From Taklimakanibacter albus (lineage in GTDB: Bacteria > Pseudomonadota > Alphaproteobacteria > Rhizobiales > Aestuariivirgaceae): 64,000 nt of DNA. Under the pieces are notes generated by a model that was not told the origin of the DNA, ran no database searches, and saw only the letters and a list, made by a program, of their open reading frames with translations. Positions 8,254-15,442 of the stretch are shown piece after piece. The position numbers were made by a program, and so were the translations under genes. The stretch covers positions 228,282-292,281 of the forward strand of contig NZ_JAENHL010000008.1 of NCBI RefSeq assembly GCF_016595235.1, given 5' to 3'. Position 1 is the stretch's first letter; each line of letters starts with the position of its first letter.

Positions 8254-9165
8254 ATGATCGATTGGGGAGATCTCCGCTTCGTCCTGGCCATCGCGCGGCA
8301 AGGCTCGGCCTTGCGCGCAGCGAAAGCGCTCGGCGTCAACCAGACCACCGTCACGCGGCGGATGGCCGATCTCGAAGCGGCGATCGGCGCCGAGCTCTTT
8401 GAGCGCAAACAGAGCGGCTATCACCTGACCCCGCTCGGGCAGCGTGTCGCGGCCGCCGCGGCCAGGATCGAGGACGAAGTCAACGGGCTGGTGAATTCGA
8501 TCGGCGCCGACCAGCGGGCTCTGGCGGGCCGCGTGCGGGTGACCACGCCCGAAATGCTCGCCAATCTCCTGATCACGCCCTGGCTCAGGACATTCCGCAC
8601 CGAGCATCCGGCCATCACGGTCGAGCTGATCGCGGACGACCGGCATCTCGATCTGGCACGCGGCGAGGCGGATGTCGCGCTGCGGGCGACCATCCGGCAA
8701 CCGGAGCCGCTGCACGGCGCCGGTATCGTCGCCAGCAAGCTGGCGCGCGTCGGATGGAGCGTCTATTGCAGCCGCGCCTATGCCGAGGAGCATGGCGCGC
8801 CGGGCAGCCTCGAAGCCCTCGACGGGCATCCGATCGTCGCCCTTGATGAGAGCATGGCGCATCTTCCCGGGCCGCGCCTCCTCGCCCGCATGACCACCCA
8901 TTCGCGCATCAGCGCCCGCAGCAACAACCTCACCAATCTCGTGCTCACGCTGAAGGTCGTGCAGGGGATCGCGACCTTGCCCTGCATCGCCGGCGACGCC
9001 GATCCCGAGCTGGTGCGCTGCCTGCCGCCGATACCTGAGCTCGAAAGCGATCTGTTTCTCGTACTGCGCGAGGAGGTGAAATCCTCCACCCATGTGCGCG
9101 CGTTCGCCGATTCGATCGCGGCGCATGTCAAGGCATCGCGCGCCCGGCTCGCCGGCGAGACCTGA
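8254..9165 (+). CDS. LysR-family transcriptional regulator
   Basis: A 303-residue regulator with an N-terminal winged helix (residues 3-62, SALRAAKALGVNQTTVTRRMADLEAAIGAELFER) followed by a periplasmic-binding-protein-like effector domain starting near residue 90. Length and layout are normal for the family. It is divergent from the cytochrome c / FAD oxidoreductase pair, the usual arrangement for a LysR protein and its target, and an inverted repeat sits just before its start. The effector is unknown. After its stop codon lies copy 2 of the 52-bp repeat. Confidence 0.93.
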   Translation: MIDWGDLRFVLAIARQGSALRAAKALGVNQTTVTRRMADLEAAIGAELFERKQSGYHLTPLGQRVAAAAARIEDEVNGLVNSIGADQRALAGRVRVTTPEMLANLLITPWLRTFRTEHPAITVELIADDRHLDLARGEADVALRATIRQPEPLHGAGIVASKLARVGWSVYCSRAYAEEHGAPGSLEALDGHPIVALDESMAHLPGPRLLARMTTHSRISARSNNLTNLVLTLKVVQGIATLPCIAGDADPELVRCLPPIPELESDLFLVLREEVKSSTHVRAFADSIAAHVKASRARLAGET

Positions 9166-9215
9166 AACACGAATCGAAAGAATCACTTAGGGCCGACGGC
9201 TGAGAAAACGATTCA
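9164..9215. repeat. 52-bp repeat, copy 2 (junction of LysR and tadA genes)
   Basis: Same orientation as 6087-6138, 45 of 52 identical. Here GAATCG near the left end and CGATTC near the right end form an inverted repeat. The right end supplies the tadA stop codon (TGA, 9215-9213). The LysR stop codon (9163-9165) ends at its left edge. Confidence 0.85.
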
Positions 9216-9686
9216 ATCGCGCCGTGTGCGGAAGAAATCCTTCAGCAGCGTTTGGCCGCGCGCCTCGCTCAAGCCGCCATAGACCTCAGGGCTGTGATGG
9301 CAGGTCTCCTGATTGAAGAAGCGGGGGCCATGCTCGACGCCGCCCATCTTCTCGTCCCCGGCCGCGAAATAGAGCCGCCTCAGCCTGGCGAAGGAGATCG
9401 CCGCCGCGCACATGGCGCAGGGCTCGAGCGTCACATAGATATCGAGGCCCACCAGCCGCTCGCTGCCGAGCTTCGCCGCGGCGTCCCGAATGGCGAGAAG
9501 CTCGGCATGGGCCGTCGGATCTTTCAGCTCCAAGGTGCGATTGCCGGCCCTTGCCATGATAGTGCCCGACTGATCGACGATGACACAGCCGATCGGGACC
9601 TCGCCGCGCCGGCCGGCTGATTCGGCCTCGGCAAAGGCGAGGGACATTGCGTCCAGGGTTGGTTCCGGGGGCAGAGTGTGCTTCAT
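9213..9686 (-). CDS. tadA: tRNA adenosine(34) deaminase
   Basis: TadA converts A34 of tRNA-Arg(ACG) to inosine. The 158-residue protein has the zinc and catalytic motif HAE (His60, Glu62) and PCAMC (Cys90, Cys93) of the CDA fold. The start at 9686 (MKHTLPPEPT) gives a normal length; an in-frame extension to 9902 would overlap the divergent pseudouridine synthase gene and is not conserved-looking. The gene is convergent with LysR, with the 52-bp repeat at the junction, and divergent from the rluB-like gene with about 30 bases between starts. Pairing of tadA with a divergent RluB-type synthase is common in Hyphomicrobiales. A general guanine or cytosine deaminase is less likely. Confidence 0.93.
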   Translation of the reverse strand: MKHTLPPEPTLDAMSLAFAEAESAGRRGEVPIGCVIVDQSGTIMARAGNRTLELKDPTAHAELLAIRDAAAKLGSERLVGLDIYVTLEPCAMCAAAISFARLRRLYFAAGDEKMGGVEHGPRFFNQETCHHSPEVYGGLSEARGQTLLKDFFRTRRD

Positions 9687-9717
9687 GCTTCCCACACATG
9701 AACGCGAAAGAGGACGG

Positions 9718-10545
9718 ATGGTCAAGGAAACCCCAAAGGAAAGCGCCTTCGAGGGTGAACGCATCGCCAAGGCGATCGCCCGGGCCGGCCTGTGCTCCAG
9801 GCGCGACGCCGAGCGGCTGATCGGCGAAGGCCGGGTCAAGCTCAATGGCAAGGTGCTCAGGTCTCCTGCCGTCAATGTAAAGCCGTCCGACGATGTTCGC
9901 ATCGACGGGCAGCCCTTGCCGCAAAAGGAGGAAAGCCGGCTGTGGCGCTACCACAAGCCCGCCGGCCTGGTGACCAGCCACAAAGACCCGGAAGGCCGGC
10001 GCACCGTCTTTGACGCGCTGCGCGAGCAGTTGCCGCGGGTGATCTCGATCGGCCGGCTCGACATCAATACCGAGGGCCTTTTGCTTCTCACCAATGACGG
10101 CGAGCTGGCCCGGCTTCTGGAGCTTCCCGCCACCGGCTGGGTGCGGCGCTACCGGGTGCGCGCTTATGGCAAGCCCGATCCCGCCGCCTTGGCCAAGCTC
10201 GCCGCCGGGCTCACCATCGAGGGCATCCATTACGGCCCGATCGAAGCCACGCTCGACAAGGCGCAGGGCGACAATGCCTGGCTCAATATCGCCATCCGCG
10301 AAGGCAAGAACCGCGAGGTAAAGAAGATCTGCGAGCATCTGGGGCTCACCGTGAACCGCCTCATCCGCATCGCCTTCGGGCCATTCCAGCTCGGCGATCT
10401 CGAACGCGGCGGCATCTCCGAGGTGCCGGCCAAGGTCCTGGCCGAGCAGCTCGGGCGCAAGGTCACGGTGCCGGAGCGCGGCCCCAAGCATCGCCGAGAC
10501 AAAGCGGAGCAACGGCAGAAGCCGGAGCGCAAGACGAGGGCTTGA
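9718..10545 (+). CDS. rluB: 23S rRNA pseudouridine synthase, RsuA/RluB family
   Basis: A 275-residue enzyme with an N-terminal S4 RNA-binding domain (about residues 14-62, RIAKAIARAGLCSRRDAE) and an RsuA-type catalytic domain with the catalytic Asp115 in GRLDINTEGLLLLTNDG. The family makes pseudouridine in rRNA; RluB acts at 23S position 2605 (E. coli numbering), while RsuA and RluF are alternatives. The C-terminal tail is short, lysine- and arginine-rich and probably disordered. The ATG at 9718 follows AGAGGA at good spacing; upstream in-frame codons overlap tadA and were not used. Confidence 0.9.
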   Translation: MVKETPKESAFEGERIAKAIARAGLCSRRDAERLIGEGRVKLNGKVLRSPAVNVKPSDDVRIDGQPLPQKEESRLWRYHKPAGLVTSHKDPEGRRTVFDALREQLPRVISIGRLDINTEGLLLLTNDGELARLLELPATGWVRRYRVRAYGKPDPAALAKLAAGLTIEGIHYGPIEATLDKAQGDNAWLNIAIREGKNREVKKICEHLGLTVNRLIRIAFGPFQLGDLERGGISEVPAKVLAEQLGRKVTVPERGPKHRRDKAEQRQKPERKTRA

Positions 10546-10757
10546 TCACCTGGCCCCTCCTGCGCTATCGAGGCGCGCCATGACGCGCAAACCGACCATC
10601 ACGCAACAAACGACCGGCAATATCCGGCGTGCGATCTGCTGCGCGTGATGGCGAGACCGAGCTTCTAAGACCTCCCACACACCTTCAGCGCCCGCCCTTA
10701 ACCCGGCGGGGCTTGTCATTGTCCGAACTCCCCGCTTCACTTTCACGGAGAGTTCCT

Positions 10758-11390
10758 ATGACCGTTACTTCAAGCCTTGCTCCCATTTTCATCACCGCCA
10801 TGGGTTTCGGCCTCGCCGTCGCCGCCCCTGTCGGCCCGATGGCCATTCTGTGCATGCGGCGCAGTCTCACCGAGGGCTGGCGGCCGGGCCTCGCCACCGG
10901 CTTCGGCATCGCCACCGGCGATGGGCTTTATGCCGCCGTGGCAGCGCTCGGCCTCACCGGCATCTCGGAATTCATGCTGGCCTATGACCGTCCGCTTCAT
11001 CTCGCCGCCGGCCTGTTCCTGATCTATCTCGGGCTCAAGACCTTCTGGCGCCGTCCGGCGGAGAACGGCGCGCTCCCGGCGCCGGCCGCGGTCTCGACGT
11101 TACGGGCCTTCTGGGGCTCGCTGCTTCTCACCCTCACCAACCCGCCGACCATCATCATGTTCGCCGCGATCTTCGCCGCTCTGGCGCCCAAGGGTGGCTT
11201 CGAGCCGATGACCGCTGCGGCGACCGTCGGCGGCGTGACGCTGGGCTCGCTCCTGTGGTGGGTCTTCATCGTCGGCGGCGTCACCCTCTTCCGCCATGCG
11301 CTGGGCCGGCGCGTGCGCCTGTGGATCGACCGCCTCGCCGGCGCCTTCCTCATGTTTTTCGGTGTGGCCGAAATCCGCCGCGGCCTGTAG
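10758..11390 (+). CDS. LysE-family amino-acid exporter
   Basis: A 210-residue inner-membrane protein with about six hydrophobic segments. Residues 10-35 hold the family signature GFGLAVAAPVGPMAILCMRR, and TLTNPPTIIMFAAIF lies near the fourth segment. LysE/RhtB proteins export amino acids and related metabolites by proton exchange; the substrate cannot be told. The start at 10758 is preceded by GGAGAG at good spacing, and the longer frame from 10629 adds a non-hydrophobic, low-complexity lead that looks untranslated. rsmD follows after 10 bases, so the two are probably co-transcribed. Confidence 0.9.
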   Translation: MTVTSSLAPIFITAMGFGLAVAAPVGPMAILCMRRSLTEGWRPGLATGFGIATGDGLYAAVAALGLTGISEFMLAYDRPLHLAAGLFLIYLGLKTFWRRPAENGALPAPAAVSTLRAFWGSLLLTLTNPPTIIMFAAIFAALAPKGGFEPMTAAATVGGVTLGSLLWWVFIVGGVTLFRHALGRRVRLWIDRLAGAFLMFFGVAEIRRGL

Positions 11391-11400
11391 GAAGTCCCGC

Positions 11401-11958
11401 ATGCGCATCATCGGCGGGAAATTCAAAGGACACGGACTCGCGGGCCCCAAGGGACAGGCGACGCGGCCGACCTCGGACCGGGTGCGTGAATCGATCTTCA
11501 ACATCCTGGCGCATGGGGTGGACGGTTTTTCGCTCGAAGGGGCGCGCGTCCTCGATCTCTTCGCCGGCACCGGCGCCATGGGGCTCGAAGCCCTGTCGCG
11601 CGGCGCCCGCTTCTGCCAGTTCGTCGACGACTCGGCGGAAGCACGCGGCGTCATCCGCCGCAATGCCGATGCGCTGGGCGTCATCGGCCAATGCAAGATC
11701 TGGCGGCGCGATGCGGTGAAGCTCGGCCCGGCGGCACCGCAGCCCGGCTTCGATCTCATTTTCGCCGACCCGCCCTACAACAAGGATCTCGGCAGCAAGG
11801 CGCTCACCTCGCTGGTCGCCGGCCAATGGTTCAACCCGCAGGCTCTCGTCGTGGTCGAGGAAGCCGAGAAGGCCACGCTCACCTGCCCGCCCGAGCTCAC
11901 CGAGCTCGACCGGCGCGTCTATGGCGACACGCAGATCCTGATCGCGCGAGCCAACTAG
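11401..11958 (+). CDS. rsmD: 16S rRNA (guanine(966)-N2)-methyltransferase
   Basis: RsmD methylates G966 of 16S rRNA with SAM. The 185-residue protein has the SAM site DLFAGTGAMGLEALSRGA (residues 52-69) and the catalytic DPPY motif in FADPPYNKDL (residues 123-126). The conserved start MRIIGGKFKG and the TRPTSDRVRESIFNIL segment are typical of the family. Length is normal. In many rhizobia rsmD is near the RluB-type synthase and tadA, as here. Confidence 0.95.
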   Translation: MRIIGGKFKGHGLAGPKGQATRPTSDRVRESIFNILAHGVDGFSLEGARVLDLFAGTGAMGLEALSRGARFCQFVDDSAEARGVIRRNADALGVIGQCKIWRRDAVKLGPAAPQPGFDLIFADPPYNKDLGSKALTSLVAGQWFNPQALVVVEEAEKATLTCPPELTELDRRVYGDTQILIARAN

Positions 11959-11970
11959 CATGATAGGTCG

Positions 11971-12357
11971 TTAGAGCTCGTCAGCACGGGCGCTCAGAAC
12001 TGCACTGAAGTGAGCCAGCCTCTGCCTTTCGAGCGCGGCGATGAAATCCGCCACTGCGGACGTCGTTCGTCTGAGATTTCTTCGTGCGTTGGCTGCCACC
12101 GCGATCGTCACGTCGGGTGCCGCCACATAAAGGCCCATGAGGAAATCGTCCGGATTCTGGGCGACAACATTGTGTGGCGCGAGAACCGCGGCAGGAAAGT
12201 CTGCCAAATTCCAGGTCACGATACGGGAGGCACCAGCTGCTATCGCGGCAGCGAGGACGTGCCGGTCGTCAGGGTCGGGCAGCGTCAGTTGCGGAATGTG
12301 CGGCTCATAGCCGGTGACATCGGCGGTAGGCAGGCGTCGTAGACCGCGATAGGCGAT
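11971..12357 (-). pseudogene. 5'-truncated PIN-domain toxin (PIN_3 type)
   Basis: Reading leftward from 12357 gives about 128 open codons: DVTGYEPHIPQLTLPDPDDRH, then a VLAAAI helix, IVTWNLADFP and NPDDFL. This is the C-terminal two thirds of a PIN_3 ribonuclease toxin, usually about 190 residues. The N-terminal part, with the first catalytic Asp of the PIN fold, is missing: the frame abuts the TAG stop of the antitoxin gene and is in the same frame with it. No start codon gives a full protein; an internal GTG at 12219 gives only 82 residues. The toxin is almost certainly inactive. Deletion of the 5' end is the simplest explanation. Confidence 0.75.
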
Positions 12358-12804
12358 CTATAGGCCATGATCGCGCATCAGCGACTCGGTATCCTCCGCC
12401 AAGGCATCCAGCGCCTCTTGCTGCGCATCGAGCCTGGCCTTGAGGGTGAGGACATCTTTCAACTTTGCCCGGCGGTGTTTGCCCACATAGCGGAAAGGCA
12501 GATCACCGACATCCATCCGATGGACAACCAGCGGTCGCGAAACGCCCAGAATCTCCGCAGCGTCATTGGGGCTGATCTCCTGGTCTTCCGCGAGAATGGC
12601 GACACGCTGACCATTCACCAGATGCTCGAGCAGGGTTTGAATGGCTTCGGACGCCACGGCCGGTAATTCGACCCGGAGATCGACTCCCGACTCCTGCCGT
12701 ATGAGAACCTCAAATCTGTCCCCGCGGCCAAGCTTTGCGGCCGCATCCGCCTTGCGGCGATCGCGGTCCGATAGCTTCAAAAATTCCAGGACTTGCGTGG
12801 TCAT
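12358..12804 (-). CDS. Antitoxin-like DNA-binding protein (excisionase/MerR-type helix-turn-helix)
   Basis: A 148-residue protein with a central helix-turn-helix, ISPNDAAEILGVSRPLVVHRMDVGDLPFRYVGKHRRAKLKDVLTL split over about residues 78-120, the layout of excisionase-like antitoxins found upstream of PIN_3 toxins. The C-terminal part (RLDAQQEALDALAEDTESL) is helical and probably bound the toxin. It looks intact although its toxin partner is truncated. The stop TAG is directly followed, in the same frame, by the toxin remnant. It may persist as an autoregulator or as protection against related toxins; this is inference. Confidence 0.75.
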   Translation of the reverse strand: MTTQVLEFLKLSDRDRRKADAAAKLGRGDRFEVLIRQESGVDLRVELPAVASEAIQTLLEHLVNGQRVAILAEDQEISPNDAAEILGVSRPLVVHRMDVGDLPFRYVGKHRRAKLKDVLTLKARLDAQQEALDALAEDTESLMRDHGL

Positions 12805-12872
12805 TGTCGATCTCCAAGGGCATATATAATGCGCGCCCCAGCTAACTGAAATAACTGAAAATCATCAAAAAT

Positions 12873-13820
12873 CTAAATCATCTCAGCCGCAGCATTGCGC
12901 CTGATCGCCTGCGGCGGCTGGCCGAAGGCGCGCAGGAAAGCGCGGCGCATGCGCTCGCGATCGGCAAAGCCTGTCTCGGTCGCGACGACATCGATCGGAT
13001 GCCGGCTCTGCTCCATCATCAGGCGCGCCGCTTCGAGGCGCAGATGCTCGACCGCCTTGGCCGGAGACTGGCCGGTCTCGGCGCGGAAGGCGCGGCTGAA
13101 CTGGCGCGGGCTCAGATGCGCCACATCGGCCAGCTCTTCGACCGACAGCGGATTGCGCAAGTTCCGCCTCGCATAGGTAAGCGCGCTCTGAATGCGGTCC
13201 GATTTGGCGTCCATATCGAGAAGCGCCGAATGCTGCGACTGGCCGCCGGCGCGACGGTGATAGACGACGAGTTTCTGGGCGACGGAGCGCGCCAGCTCGG
13301 CGCCGAAATCCTTCTCGATCATGCCGAGCGCCAGATCGATGCCGGCGCTCATGCCGGCCGAGGTCCAGACCGCCCCGTCGATGATGAAGATGCGGTCCTC
13401 CTCGACCTTCACCTTCGGAAAGCGTTCTCTGAGATCGCGCGCATAGGCCCAATGCGTGGTGGCACGGCGCCCGTCCAGGAGCCCGGCCTCGGCAAAAATG
13501 AAGGCGCCGGTGCAGACGGCGGCCAGACGCCGCGTCCGGCCTTGCGACCGGCGCACGAAATCGATCAGCCTGGTGCTGGAAGGTTCCGGAACGAGCAACC
13601 CGCCGACCAGCAGCGTATCGGAGGCCTCCTCAGAGAAAGGCCGGGTCTCGACCATCATGCCGAGCGAACTCGGTATCGGACCGCCCGCCTCGGAGAGGAG
13701 ATGAATGTCATAGAGCTTTTCGCCGCCGCTCACATTGGCGAGCTCGAAGGCCGACAGGGCCGCGAAACTCATCATCTGGAAGCGGGCGGGAAGCACGAAA
13801 CCGATCCGGAGCATGGCCAA
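12873..13820 (-). CDS. GlxA-family transcriptional regulator (DJ-1/PfpI + AraC domains)
   Basis: A 315-residue protein: residues 1-190 form a DJ-1/PfpI class I amidotransferase-like domain with the elbow LAAVCTGAFIFAEAGLLDG, and residues 215-315 form an AraC-type double helix-turn-helix (NPLSVEELADVAHLSPRQFSR and VVATETGFADRERMRRAF). Proteins of this type sense small molecules and activate neighbouring genes. It is divergent from an SDR gene; the 102-base gap holds an inverted repeat AATGTC-N18-GACATT that is a plausible operator. The effector is unknown. Confidence 0.9.
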   Translation of the reverse strand: MAMLRIGFVLPARFQMMSFAALSAFELANVSGGEKLYDIHLLSEAGGPIPSSLGMMVETRPFSEEASDTLLVGGLLVPEPSSTRLIDFVRRSQGRTRRLAAVCTGAFIFAEAGLLDGRRATTHWAYARDLRERFPKVKVEEDRIFIIDGAVWTSAGMSAGIDLALGMIEKDFGAELARSVAQKLVVYHRRAGGQSQHSALLDMDAKSDRIQSALTYARRNLRNPLSVEELADVAHLSPRQFSRAFRAETGQSPAKAVEHLRLEAARLMMEQSRHPIDVVATETGFADRERMRRAFLRAFGQPPQAIRRNAAAEMI

Positions 13821-13825
13821 CCTCG

Positions 13826-13855
13826 AATGTCCTGAAAAGTGGTATATATGACATT
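13826..13855. promoter_or_regulatory. Inverted repeat AATGTC-N18-GACATT in the regulator/SDR gap
   Basis: Two six-base arms, AATGTC at 13826-13831 and GACATT at 13850-13855, flank an AT-rich centre (GGTATATATG) that could carry -10 elements. It lies six bases upstream of the GlxA-type start and 68 bases upstream of the SDR start, suiting a shared operator. Confidence 0.45.
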
Positions 13856-13922
13856 TAAGACACCGTCCACCCGGACTATGTCTTTCCCTGACGCCGCATC
13901 CCGCCGGCGAAAGGAGCCAGAC

Positions 13923-14726
13923 ATGACCACCACCTCACATAAGGGTACCGCCCTGATCACGGGCGCCTCCGCCGGCATCGGCGCCGTCTATGCCGACCGC
14001 CTCGCCAAAGCCGGTTATGATCTCATCCTCGTCGCACGCAGCGGCGACCGTCTCGCCGATTTGGCCCGCCGCATCACCAATGCGAGCGGCCGGTCAGTCG
14101 AAACGCTCGCCGCCGATCTCACTGTCTCCGAGGACCTCGCGAGCGTCGAAGCGGTGCTGAAGACCGACCAGAGCATCACCCTCCTCCTCAACAATGCCGG
14201 CATTGCCGCAACCACGCCGCTGCTCCAGTCGAATGTCGACGAGATGGCGCGCATGATCGCGCTCAATGTGACGGCGCCGACAAGGCTTGCTTATGCCGCG
14301 GCTCCCGCTTTCGTCGCCCGCGGCGCCGGCACCATCATCAACATCGCCTCGATCGTGGCGATCAACCCGAAACTGCTCAACGGCGTCTATGCCGCGAGCA
14401 AGGCATTCGTCCTCGCCCTTTCGGAGTCGCTCAGACATGAGCTCGCCGACAAGGGCGTGCGCGTCCAAGCGGTACTGCCGGGCGCCACCGCGACCGATTT
14501 GTGGGACAAGGCCGGCACCCCCATCCATCATCTCCCCAAGGAGATCGTGATGACGACCGAGGATATGGTCGACGCCGCGCTCGCCGGTTTCAACCAGGGT
14601 GAATTTGTCACCATTCCATCCTTGCCGGACAAGGCCGACTGGGACGCTTTCGACAAAGCCCGCGACGCGCTCAGCCCCAATCTGTCGCTGGCGAAGCCCG
14701 CGGCGCGTTATCGCGTCGCCGCCTGA
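13923..14726 (+). CDS. Short-chain dehydrogenase/reductase
   Basis: A 267-residue classical SDR. The cofactor site TGASAGIG lies at residues 13-20, NNAG near 90, and the catalytic serine and YAASK (Tyr156, Lys160) follow. The Arg after the second strand (ARSGDR) suggests NADP(H). The C-terminus is normal. An in-frame start at 13839 is possible, but the SDR fold begins at the ATG at 13923, preceded by AAAGGAG. It is divergent from the GlxA-type regulator, which may control it. Its 3' end overlaps the convergent MAPEG-like gene by 19 bases. The substrate is unknown. Confidence 0.92.
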   Translation: MTTTSHKGTALITGASAGIGAVYADRLAKAGYDLILVARSGDRLADLARRITNASGRSVETLAADLTVSEDLASVEAVLKTDQSITLLLNNAGIAATTPLLQSNVDEMARMIALNVTAPTRLAYAAAPAFVARGAGTIINIASIVAINPKLLNGVYAASKAFVLALSESLRHELADKGVRVQAVLPGATATDLWDKAGTPIHHLPKEIVMTTEDMVDAALAGFNQGEFVTIPSLPDKADWDAFDKARDALSPNLSLAKPAARYRVAA

Positions 14727-15340
14727 CGGAAGGCGCGCACGACCAGCACCGTTTCGGCGATGGCGAACAGGATCAGTGGTACGGAAGCGCCCCAGGCACC
14801 GCCGAGCTCATAGCCGAAACGGGCCGAGACATAGAGCAGGATGATCATGCTCTGCGCCATGCCGACGAGGCCCGCAATGCGATATTGCGGGCCTCGGCGA
14901 TAGCCGATCCAAAAAGCGAACCGCGCCAGGATCCACACCAGCGCCGCCGCCGTCACCGACTGCGCGACGGCACCTGGCTCGGCATAGGCTGCAAGCAGAA
15001 GCAGGCCGGGCACGAACAGCATCAGCTGCTCCAGCGTGTTCTGCAGATAACGCAGATTGACGAGGATGCTCTTCGTCTCCTTGCCGGCCAGCGGATCGAA
15101 GGCTTCCGTCACCAGGCGCTCATGCGAGACGGCTTCTATCCCGGTGAGAAAGGTGAGCAGGATGGCGATGCCCGACCATTTCAGCCCGAACAGCACGCGG
15201 TCGAATGATGCCAACATGTCGGATGGCGGGATGAAGCGATAACAGGCCCACCAGATGAAAGCGACGACGAGCGAGGCCAGGCCGACCTGGACGATGGCGG
15301 AACGGACGGGAAATCGCGCGACAGGAGCTTTGTCGTTCAT
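14708..15340 (-). CDS. MAPEG-like integral membrane protein
   Basis: A 210-residue inner-membrane protein with about five hydrophobic segments. The segment NLRYLQNTLEQLMLFVPGLLLLAA near residues 94-118 is the characteristic Asn-Thr-x-Glu motif of MAPEG proteins (membrane-associated eicosanoid and glutathione metabolism), although it is longer at the N-terminus than the usual 130-150 residues. Its reaction is unknown; a glutathione-linked role is only a guess. It is convergent with the SDR gene (19-base overlap). Confidence 0.75.
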   Translation of the reverse strand: MNDKAPVARFPVRSAIVQVGLASLVVAFIWWACYRFIPPSDMLASFDRVLFGLKWSGIAILLTFLTGIEAVSHERLVTEAFDPLAGKETKSILVNLRYLQNTLEQLMLFVPGLLLLAAYAEPGAVAQSVTAAALVWILARFAFWIGYRRGPQYRIAGLVGMAQSMIILLYVSARFGYELGGAWGASVPLILFAIAETVLVVRAFRQAATR

Positions 15341-15392
15341 CGTGTCTTCCTCAAAACACCCTCATCAGGATAAAGCACGACTGCTGCAACAC

Positions 15393-15430
15393 ACCCTTCG
15401 AGGCTCGCTGCGCTCGCACCTCAGGGTGAG
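15393..15430. repeat. 38-bp repeat, copy 1 (palindromic, next to mutL 3' end)
   Basis: This sequence (starting ACCCTTCGAGGCTCG) is identical, 38 of 38, to the reverse complement of 29678-29715. The interior GAGGCTCGCTGCGCTCGCACCTC is itself a dyad and can fold. It lies in the gap between the MAPEG-like gene start and the mutL stop. Elements of this sequence type are frequent in Hyphomicrobiales intergenic DNA. Confidence 0.85.
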
Positions 15431-15442
15431 GGCGAGTACGAC

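Noticed and set aside
9580..9717. Upstream extension of the rluB-like gene
   Set aside because: It overlaps tadA and has no conserved residues; ATG at 9718 has AGAGGA and begins the conserved S4 domain region.
11971..12219. 82-codon open frame as a separate small gene
   Set aside because: It begins at an internal GTG in the middle of a PIN domain; the open frame continues upstream to the antitoxin stop, so it is part of a truncated toxin, not an independent gene.
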